This document shows positions 1-4,757 of a stretch of 9,558 nucleotides of DNA, one piece after another; positions within the stretch are counted from its first letter, which is position 1; every line of letters starts with the position of its first letter. Below the pieces are notes generated by a model, which was not told the DNA's origin, did no database searches, and saw nothing but the letters and a program-made list of their open reading frames with translations. Source of the stretch: a bacterium (GTDB taxonomy: Bacteria; Sumerlaeota; Sumerlaeia; UBA8349); assembly GCA_013203855.1 (NCBI GenBank), contig JABMPG010000559.1, positions 1 through 9,558 on the forward strand. The letters are read 5' to 3'. Both the position numbers and the translations under genes were made by a program.

Positions 1-2
1 AA

Positions 3-242
3 GCCGTGCCTTACAAGGATATCGTGGCGCACTGCCGAGGGCCAAAACCCCAAGGATACAAGATGTAGTATCAACATCACTTAAGGGGATACCCCATTTT
101 CCAGTATTGCCTGAGCGGGTGGGGCGTATTTCGGACGGGCGGGCAGGAACATCGGATCGAGGCAGGGACGGGATTCCTTTTCCGCATCCCTTCGGACACG
201 TCGCACTGGCTGCCCGAGGGGGCTTCCTGGGAGAGGCTCTAT
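3..242 (+). pseudogene. Disrupted N-terminal half of the AraC-family regulator (in-frame TAG at 66-68)
   Basis: The frame of the regulator at 243-785 stays open upstream to codon 69 and, apart from one TAG at 66-68, to the window edge. The translation between 69 and 242 looks like the sugar-sensing cupin half of AraC regulators: 'YPIFQYCLSGWGVFRTGG', then 'GTGFLFRIPSD', then 'WERLYVAFRGE', where these proteins have their beta-barrel and the W-x-x-x-Y-x-x-F-x-G segment. Codons 3-65 also read through in the same frame ('HCRGPKPQGYKM'), so the gene probably began before the window. There is no ATG, GTG or TTG between the TAG and GTG 243. ATT 96, seven bases after AAGGGG (83-88), is the only faintly plausible alternative start. 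I read this as a nonsense mutation or sequence error in a once full-length regulator. Translational readthrough is possible but unsupported. Confidence 0.6.
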
Positions 243-785
243 GTGGCCTTTCGCGGGGAAATGGCCGCCACCATCGCGGAGAAGCTCCTTGAAGAACACG
301 GGCCCCTCTTCGAAATTCCACCGGGCTCGGAGGTGGTCGAAGTCCTGACGGATATCTACGAGGAAGCGCTGAGCCCGGCGAAACCCACGGTGTTCCGGGC
401 CGCCAGCCTGCTCTATCGACTCCTGATGCTTCTGTGCGAGACATCGTTGCGGAGAAAGGCGGAGTATCCCGGGTCGATCCTCCTGTCGCTGGCCTTCATG
501 GATAACCGTTACGGAGAGCCGGATCTCCGCCTGGAAGACCTGGCACAGAGCGCTGGATTGTCGAAATACCACTTCTCGCGGCTTTTTCACGAAGTGACGG
601 GCCAAACACCTACCGCGGCTCTCCGCGAGCGCCGAATGCAGGCCGCCCAGGAACTGCTGGCTTTCACTCATTTGCCCCCGAAGCAAGTCGCGCGACTGGT
701 CGGCCTCCGGGATTATTGCCATTTCTGTCGGGTCTACCGCCGATGGAGTGGCAAGACGCCGGGCCAGACCCGTTTGGGGAAATGA
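243..785 (+). CDS. AraC-family transcriptional regulator, C-terminal part with DNA-binding domain
   Basis: This is the longest uninterrupted coding stretch with a standard start (GTG 243), 180 residues. The C-terminal 100 residues form an AraC/XylS DNA-binding domain with two helix-turn-helix units: about residues 95-115 ('LRLEDLAQSAGLSKYHFSRLF') and about 143-165, followed by the 'GKTPGQTR' end typical of the second helix-turn-helix. Residues 1-75 are the linker and end of the sensing domain. Intact family members run about 260-300 residues, so GTG 243 is unlikely to be the native start and the protein is truncated by the upstream TAG. No Shine-Dalgarno sits well before GTG 243. The gene lies 126 bases upstream of the isomerase operon on the same strand, so a role in controlling that operon in response to a sugar-like ligand is plausible. 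If only this fragment is made, it may bind DNA without ligand control. Confidence 0.8.
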   Translation: MAFRGEMAATIAEKLLEEHGPLFEIPPGSEVVEVLTDIYEEALSPAKPTVFRAASLLYRLLMLLCETSLRRKAEYPGSILLSLAFMDNRYGEPDLRLEDLAQSAGLSKYHFSRLFHEVTGQTPTAALRERRMQAAQELLAFTHLPPKQVARLVGLRDYCHFCRVYRRWSGKTPGQTRLGK

Positions 786-810
786 GGAATTCCATCGGAC
801 GACTGCCGCG

Positions 811-839
811 TTGACCGGCGGAGAGCTTTGTCATAAGAT
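811..839 (+). promoter_or_regulatory. Sigma70-like promoter for the isomerase/dehydratase-like operon
   Basis: TTGACC (811-816), a 17-base spacer and TAAGAT (834-839) match the -35 and -10 consensus at 5/6 and 4/6 positions with ideal spacing. Transcription would begin near 846, about 65 bases before the isomerase ATG at 912. A second -35-like TTGACA (861-866) has only a weak -10 (TCGATT, 884-889). TTGACCGG (811) and TTGACAGG (861) are near-repeats exactly 50 bases apart, which could reflect tandem promoters or regulator sites. The assignment is by consensus match only. Confidence 0.5.
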
Positions 840-911
840 GGAACGCCCGGACCGGTTCGCTTGACAGGCTCCCGGGGACTTCATCGATTTTCCTCAAGAA
901 AGACGCTGTCC

Positions 912-1595
912 ATGCTCCCCATTCGTGAAACACCCCCCGAGGGTCTGGCCGAAGCCCGGCGGATTCTGACGGATTTTCTGGCCGCGCATTCCGACCTGGG
1001 GGACATCGAGGCGGCGCTTCTGGAGGCCTTCGAGACGATTCTGGAATCCTTCCGCAATAACCACACCCTGTACCTCTGCGGCAACGGGGGGAGCTATGCC
1101 GATTGTCTGCACATCGGCTCGGAACTTCTGAAGACTTTCGAACGTCGGCGTCCGCTGCCCGATCGCCACATGGAGGCGCTGCGGAATGATCCCCATGGGC
1201 GGTCGCTGGCCGAGGATTTGCAGGCGGGTTTCCGGGCGGTGCCGCTGGGTTTGAACGCGGGGCTGGTGAGCGCCATTTTGAACGATTCGGGCAAAGCGGA
1301 CCTGCATTTCGCCCAGGAACTCTATGTCATGGCCCAGCCCGGCGACCTGCTGCTGGCGGTTTCCACGAGCGGGACCTCGGCCAATGTTCTCAAGGCGATG
1401 GCGGTGGCGCGGGCTCTGGGGCTGAAGGTGATCGCCCTGACCGGCCCGGAAGGCGGAGAGGTGGCGCGTCTCAGCGACGTCCCCCTGCGGCTGCCGGGAG
1501 GCAGAACCCGGGAGGTGCAGCAGTCGCATCTGGTTTGCTATCACACGCTGTGTTTGGCGATCGAGGCGGCATTTTTTCCGGAAGAGAGAGAGTAG
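912..1595 (+). CDS. SIS-domain phosphosugar isomerase, GmhA-like (sedoheptulose-7-phosphate isomerase family)
   Basis: The 227-residue protein has the sugar-isomerase (SIS) fold of GmhA, which turns D-sedoheptulose 7-phosphate into D-glycero-D-manno-heptose 7-phosphate in the cytoplasm. Visible motifs are the phosphate-binding 'CGNGGSYAD' (residues 56-64) and 'STSGTSANVL' (151-160). By motif alignment with E. coli GmhA the zinc ligands H61, E65, Q172 and H180 correspond to H67, E71, Q203 and H211 here, with the same internal spacing. ATG 912 is preferred over the upstream TTG 861, because the added 17 residues do not resemble the family and 861 lies in promoter-like sequence. Ribosome binding before ATG 912 is weak. 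The insert at about residues 76-105 is longer than I expect for short GmhA forms. No other ADP-heptose genes (hldE, gmhB) are in view, so the substrate is uncertain: the family is sure, heptose specificity is not. Confidence 0.85.
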   Translation: MLPIRETPPEGLAEARRILTDFLAAHSDLGDIEAALLEAFETILESFRNNHTLYLCGNGGSYADCLHIGSELLKTFERRRPLPDRHMEALRNDPHGRSLAEDLQAGFRAVPLGLNAGLVSAILNDSGKADLHFAQELYVMAQPGDLLLAVSTSGTSANVLKAMAVARALGLKVIALTGPEGGEVARLSDVPLRLPGGRTREVQQSHLVCYHTLCLAIEAAFFPEERE

Positions 1596-1599
1596 GAGG
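1594..1599 (+). promoter_or_regulatory. Shine-Dalgarno overlapping the isomerase stop codon
   Basis: AGGAGG begins inside the TAG stop of the isomerase (1593-1595) and ends eight bases before ATG 1608. It is a near-perfect ribosome binding site. It fixes the start of the dehydratase-like gene and implies co-transcription and coupled translation with the isomerase. Confidence 0.8.
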
Positions 1600-1607
1600 C
1601 AGCGCAA

Positions 1608-2393
1608 ATGGCGGATGGATGCGACACACAAGGTTCTTCCCCCGGGACTCCCGATTGCCCTCTGACTTGGTTTCAGGAAATGATTCCGCGGTGCCTGGGA
1701 TATGCCCGGTCCCGGCAGGCCGAAGGTCGGCCCATCGTCGGGATTCTGTGCGAGTTTACGCCACGTGAGATCCTTCTGGCGGCTGGAGCGGTGCCGGTCT
1801 GCCTGTGCGGCGGCTCGGCCTCGACCATTCCGGCGGCCGAGGAGCGTTTGCCGGCCAACCTTTGTCCGCTCATCAAGTCGACCTACGGCTATCTCGTGCA
1901 GCGCTCAAATCCGTTCCTGGAAATGGCCGATCTGATCGTGGCCGAGACGACGTGCGATGGGAAGAAGAAGATGTACGAACTGATGGCCGAGGAGAAGGAC
2001 CTTCTCGTTCTCGAACTGCCCCAGAAGGCTCGCAACAACGCGGCTCTCGAAAACTGGACAGACGAACTGCGCCGGTTTCGAGGGAAGACCGAGGAGCGTT
2101 TCGGGATTGCGATCACCGATGACGCCCTGCGCAAGGCTATTCGCCTCATGAACCGGGAGCGGGGCCTGCGCCGTCGTCTGGCCGCCCTGATGCAGAGTGA
2201 GAACCCGCCGTTGACCGGGCGTCAGTTGATCGACTTCCACAGCAGTATCTCCGGCATCGAGTCCGATCTCGTTCAATATGAGAAGGCGATAGCAATGTTC
2301 GAGAGCATGCCGGCCGTTCCCGGCACGGGAGAGCGCACCCGTGTGCTCTTGACCGGCGTGCCGGTCGTGCACGGCGCCGAGCGGGGTGGTTGA
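1608..2393 (+). CDS. 2-hydroxyacyl-CoA dehydratase / double-cubane-cluster-like protein, N-terminal fragment (frameshifted)
   Basis: These 261 residues are the first two thirds of an HgdB/FldB-superfamily protein of the YjiM/double-cubane-cluster (DCCP) type, which binds iron-sulfur clusters and receives low-potential electrons from an ATP-driven activase. Visible family features are 'GILCEFTPREILLAAGAVPV' (about 45-64), 'NLCPLIKSTYGY' with C86, 'ETTCDGKKKMYEL' with C116, and 'LELPQKARN' (about 136). Reading runs correctly to 'GVPVVHGAER', then shifts frame at the run GGGG (2383-2386) and stops at TGA 2391-2393. Removing one G gives 'GAERVVEVIED', continuous with the next fragment, for a full protein of about 391 residues, the size expected of the family. 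The gene is led by a strong ribosome site overlapping the isomerase stop. Classical dehydratases have separate alpha and beta subunits; only one such gene is present, which favours the DCCP type. The physiological substrate of these proteins is generally unknown. Confidence 0.85.
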   Translation: MADGCDTQGSSPGTPDCPLTWFQEMIPRCLGYARSRQAEGRPIVGILCEFTPREILLAAGAVPVCLCGGSASTIPAAEERLPANLCPLIKSTYGYLVQRSNPFLEMADLIVAETTCDGKKKMYELMAEEKDLLVLELPQKARNNAALENWTDELRRFRGKTEERFGIAITDDALRKAIRLMNRERGLRRRLAALMQSENPPLTGRQLIDFHSSISGIESDLVQYEKAIAMFESMPAVPGTGERTRVLLTGVPVVHGAERGG

Positions 2394-2784
2394 GGTCATA
2401 GAAGATCGCGGCGGTCTCGTCGTAGCGATGGAGAACTGTACGGGTCTGAAACCGATCCGGGAGGATGTGGACGCCGACGGGCCGGACCCGCTCCGCGCCA
2501 TCGCCGAAAAGTACTATCATCTTCCCTGTTCGGTCATGACGCCCAACGAGGGGCGGCTCGATCTCCTGCGCGAGCTGGCCTCGGAATACCGGCCGGACTG
2601 CGTGATCGACCTGGTATGGCAGGCGTGCTTGACCTATGACGTCGAGTCGCGGCGGATCAGGCGCCTCGCCGAGGAGGAACTCGGCGTGCCCTATTTGCGG
2701 ATCGAGACGGACTACTCGCCCGGCGATTCGGCCCGGATCGCCCTGCGTGTCGAAGCCCTCTTCGAAACGGCGGCGGCGCGATGA
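2386..2784 (+). CDS. 2-hydroxyacyl-CoA dehydratase / double-cubane-cluster-like protein, C-terminal fragment
   Basis: This +1-frame continuation of the gene above carries the remaining conserved blocks: 'ENCTGLKP' (C18 of the fragment), 'EKYYHLPCSVMTPN' (C48), and 'DCVIDLVWQACLTYDVES' (C72, C81), ending with 'IETDYSPGD', a typical C-terminal signature of the family. The Cys residues here, with those in the first fragment, are the likely cluster ligands, so neither half alone could hold the full cofactor. GTG 2386 is only the first possible start in this frame. It has no separate ribosome site beyond local G-richness, and homologous sequence begins immediately at it, so I treat it as part of one broken gene rather than a real start. 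Its TGA stop overlaps the activase ATG (ATGA, 2781-2784). Programmed or stop-associated frameshifting could restore the full protein; a sequencing error in the G run would do so trivially. Confidence 0.85.
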   Translation: MVEVIEDRGGLVVAMENCTGLKPIREDVDADGPDPLRAIAEKYYHLPCSVMTPNEGRLDLLRELASEYRPDCVIDLVWQACLTYDVESRRIRRLAEEELGVPYLRIETDYSPGDSARIALRVEALFETAAAR

Positions 2785-3674
2785 CCGGCTCGAAGGCCTT
2801 CGCGGGAATCGACTCCGGCTCGCGGACGATCAAGGTTGTTCTCTGGGATGCCGAGGCGGGATGCGTGGTGGGACGGGCCATTCGGGACCAGGGCGTCGAA
2901 CAGGCGAGACGGGCGCGGGATCTTTTCGAGGAGGTCCTCCGGAAACAGAATCTGGATCCTGGCGATATCGCCGGGGTAGTCGCGACCGGCTACGGACGCG
3001 ATGCCATCGATTTTGCGGACACGACGGTGACCGAGATCACCTGTCACGGGCGCGGGGTGCGGCAGCAGGATCCCGAGGCGCGAACCATCGTCGACATCGG
3101 CGGGCAGGACAGCAAGGTGATCCAGATTGACGGGAACGGCCAGGTGCGTGATTTCGCTCTGAACGACCGTTGTGCGGCCGGAACGGGGCGTTTTCTCGAA
3201 CTAGTCGCGGAACGGCTGGAGGTCTCGCTGGAAGATCTGGCCGATCTGGCCGCCGCGAGCGATTCTCCCTCTCCGATCACGAGCATGTGCGCCGTTTTTG
3301 CGGAGTCGGAGATCATCGGTCTATTGGCGGGCGGGGCGCGACGTGAGAATATCGTGGCGGGGGTGGAACGGTCCATCGCCAACCGGGTCGGCTCTCTGGC
3401 CGGAAGCGCGATTTGCGATCCGGTGGTTTTCACGGGGGGCGTGGCGCAGTTGTCGGGCATGCGGCGGGCGGCGGAGGAAGTGTTGGGCCGGCCCGTGCGC
3501 GTGGCAAACGATCCCGTCTATACCGGCGCCCTAGGCGCTGCGCTAATCGCCGCCGACCTGGGACGAAAAGGGGCAATAGCCGGGAATTGCTCGATTCTCC
3601 GAAAACCGTTTCCAGACCGGCGCAGGGTCGCCTATAATGGACAGCGTGGAGTTCGATCCAGAGATCTCAGATAA
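2781..3674 (+). CDS. Acyl-CoA dehydratase activase (BcrA/BadF/HgdC family), ATP-dependent [4Fe-4S] reductase
   Basis: A 297-residue ASKHA-fold ATPase of the archerase type. As a homodimer bridging one [4Fe-4S] cluster, such proteins use ATP hydrolysis to push an electron to very low potential and hand it to a partner dehydratase or DCCP protein. Motifs: phosphate-1 'GIDSGSRTIK' (residues 9-18), phosphate-2 'DIGGQDSK' (105-112), cluster ligands C131 in 'NDRCAAGTGRFLE' and C170 in 'SMCAVFAESE', adenosine motif 'FTGG' (217-220) and 'GALGAAL' near 249. The start overlaps the stop of the dehydratase-like gene (ATGA), so the two are translated together and are the expected partner pair. Family members usually end soon after 'GALGAA'. 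Here about 35 extra, Arg-rich residues follow, and the tail's DNA contains a TATAAT. That suggests a lost stop or selection for the promoter of the next gene. Identification as an activase is secure; the partner's substrate is not known. Confidence 0.92.
   Translation: MTGSKAFAGIDSGSRTIKVVLWDAEAGCVVGRAIRDQGVEQARRARDLFEEVLRKQNLDPGDIAGVVATGYGRDAIDFADTTVTEITCHGRGVRQQDPEARTIVDIGGQDSKVIQIDGNGQVRDFALNDRCAAGTGRFLELVAERLEVSLEDLADLAAASDSPSPITSMCAVFAESEIIGLLAGGARRENIVAGVERSIANRVGSLAGSAICDPVVFTGGVAQLSGMRRAAEEVLGRPVRVANDPVYTGALGAALIAADLGRKGAIAGNCSILRKPFPDRRRVAYNGQRGVRSRDLR
3609..3638 (+). promoter_or_regulatory. Candidate promoter of the pseudopilin gene, inside the activase 3' end
   Basis: A perfect -10 TATAAT (3633-3638) lies 18 bases after TTTCCA (3609-3614, 4/6 match to the -35 consensus). 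The predicted start near 3645 leaves a leader of about 40 bases before ATG 3686. It sits wholly within the unusual C-terminal tail codons of the activase. It is supported by sequence match only. Confidence 0.45.
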
Positions 3675-3685
3675 GGTCGCGGCCC

Positions 3686-4312
3686 ATGCGCCACAGCTGG
3701 CCCTTCCGCAGGGCTTTCACACTCATTGAATTGTTGATCGTGGTCGCGATTCTCGCCGTCCTGGCCACCGTGGCTATGAGCAATTTCCTGGAAGCTCAGA
3801 CCAGGTCGAAGATCTCGCGGGTGTCGGCGGATCTCCGGACCTACAGCGCCGCGCTCGAGACCTATTTCGTCGACACCAATCACTATCCGGTCGGCCGCAA
3901 GGGGAAATCAGGCGCTGTTCGCGATCCGTACGACGCGGCCCGGGCAAACCTTGCGGATCTGACCACTCCGATCGCTTATCTTTCGGCTGTTCCTTGGCAG
4001 GACCCTTTTCTCAAGGGGGCGGAGCGCCAGTCCGACAGCTATTCCTATTTCAGCTACTCCGGGTTGTGGGGCCGCAACGCCTCCGTGCGCCTTCGGCTGG
4101 AAATCGCCTTCGGAGGGCCCGTCCGCGCCTGGAGTCTGGTGTCGGTCGGCCCCGACCGGCGCAAGAACGGCTACGAGTGGTTTCCGATCGACTCGCGTAT
4201 CGAGGGCTTGGCCGCAGCCTTGAACTGGAGCGTGTACGATCCGACGAACGGCACGAAGAGCTCAGGAGACGTCGGGCGCTGGGGCGGGGAAATCACGGGC
4301 CCCGTTCCGTAA
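3686..4312 (+). CDS. Type II secretion / type IV pilin-like pseudopilin with N-terminal methylation motif
   Basis: This 208-residue protein has a short basic leader (MRHSWPFRRA) and then 'FTLIELLIVVAILAVLATVA', the class III prepilin signal and hydrophobic helix. The conserved Glu is at +5 after the predicted cleavage. The residue before cleavage is Ala, not the usual Gly, which prepilin peptidase tolerates in some cases. The following 'NFLEAQTRSKISRVSADLRT' and 'TYFVDTNHYP' are typical of the GspG-like pseudopilins that are numerous in Planctomycetota, Lentisphaerota and Hydrogenedentota-type genomes. So are the C-terminal 'VGPDR' (154-158) and 'YDPTNGT' (184-190). The mature protein would be anchored in the inner membrane with its globular part in the periplasm, or be assembled into a filament. 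AAGG at 3673-3676 serves as ribosome site and overlaps the activase stop, so co-transcription is possible. No secretion ATPase or peptidase gene is nearby. The exact role is unknown. Confidence 0.85.
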   Translation: MRHSWPFRRAFTLIELLIVVAILAVLATVAMSNFLEAQTRSKISRVSADLRTYSAALETYFVDTNHYPVGRKGKSGAVRDPYDAARANLADLTTPIAYLSAVPWQDPFLKGAERQSDSYSYFSYSGLWGRNASVRLRLEIAFGGPVRAWSLVSVGPDRRKNGYEWFPIDSRIEGLAAALNWSVYDPTNGTKSSGDVGRWGGEITGPVP

Positions 4313-4320
4313 GACTCAGC

Positions 4321-4350
4321 GGAAACGACGACACAGCACGTCGGGTTTCC
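4321..4350 (+). terminator. Hairpin just after the pseudopilin stop, possible weak terminator
   Basis: GGAAACGACG (4321-4330) can pair with CGTC (4339-4342) and GTTTCC (4345-4350) to give a 10-bp stem with a 2-base GG bulge and an 8-base loop, starting eight bases after the stop codon. It is followed by ACATTTT rather than a clean T run. It may terminate transcription inefficiently or protect the mRNA 3' end. Confidence 0.4.
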
Positions 4351-4727
4351 ACATTTTGCGGGCAACGTGCATTCTTGACGAGCCGACCGGCTTCGAGTAC
4401 GTAGTTCATCCTAGTACCTGTCAGGATTCGATGAGAATTCTCCCTCTTGGCATGGCCCACCTTTAAGATCCCTTTTTGCAGTCATCTATGTTTTCTTGGA
4501 ATCCCCCCGACGCCAAGGGCGAGGCTTCTCTACGGGTTTTGCCCTAGGACTTCCGCCTTTTGTCCGTATAACTTCCCGGCCGAGATTCCGCAGTGCCCCG
4601 AATTGATCGTGGGGGATGAATTGTGAGAAGAATGGGCTACATTCGGGAAAGAGACGGCGAGAGAGCTCTCGATTGAGGGTGGCCGAACAGCCCGAATCGC
4701 GCAAACGACCCACATCCGCATCTGTAA

Positions 4728-4744
4728 TTCTCTCCAGGAGAGAA
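4728..4744 (+). promoter_or_regulatory. 17-base inverted repeat (TTCTCTCC-A-GGAGAGAA) before the transferase start
   Basis: Two perfect 8-base arms flank a single A, immediately upstream of the ribosome site of the transferase gene. It could be a protein operator. In RNA it could fold as a 7-bp stem with a 3-base loop next to the Shine-Dalgarno. By chance such a repeat is expected about 0.007 times in 445 bases of even composition. Confidence 0.4.
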
Positions 4745-4746
4745 AC

Positions 4747-4750
4747 GAGG
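4747..4750 (+). promoter_or_regulatory. Shine-Dalgarno of the transferase gene
   Basis: GAGG at 4747-4750, extending to GAGGAA, ends seven bases before ATG 4758. This supports that start over any start further upstream. Confidence 0.65.
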
Positions 4751-4757
4751 AATAGAA

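Larger units (their letters stand above)
4313..4757 (+). other. Gene-free region upstream of the polyprenyl-phosphate transferase
   Basis: These 445 bases hold no reading frame with recognisable protein character, and the base composition is visibly less GC-rich than the flanking genes. Contents are the pilin hairpin (4321-4350), a palindrome GAGAATTCTC (4433-4442), another GAGAGCTCTC (4661-4670), and an 8-base-arm inverted repeat (4728-4744). A lone TATAAC (4567-4572) lacks a convincing -35 partner. No tRNA, known riboswitch or mobile-element end was recognised. It probably contains the promoter and control region of the downstream gene. Confidence 0.6.

Noticed and set aside
66..68. TAG reassigned as a sense codon (for example pyrrolysine or glutamine)
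   Set aside because: The neighbouring isomerase ends with TAG at 1593-1595, right where the family ends and just before the next gene, so TAG works as a stop in this DNA.
81..722. 213-codon open frame on the - strand opposite the AraC regulator
   Set aside because: The + strand frame has clear AraC helix-turn-helix sequence. The - strand product has no recognisable motifs and looks like a shadow.
861..889. Second promoter with perfect TTGACA at 861-866
   Set aside because: The best -10 at correct spacing, TCGATT, matches only three positions, and a start near 896 would leave a very short leader. The promoter at 811-839 is better overall, though both could function.
894..1631. 245-codon open frame on the - strand opposite the isomerase
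   Set aside because: Gln/Arg/His-rich shadow of a gene with all catalytic residues on the + strand.
4567..4572. TATAAC as -10 element of a transferase promoter
   Set aside because: No -35-like hexamer lies 16-18 bases upstream, so the match alone is not convincing.
4313..4757. Riboswitch, tRNA or mobile-element end in the long intergenic region
   Set aside because: No cloverleaf, no known aptamer core and no terminal inverted repeats with target duplication could be recognised by eye. Only short hairpins and palindromes are present.
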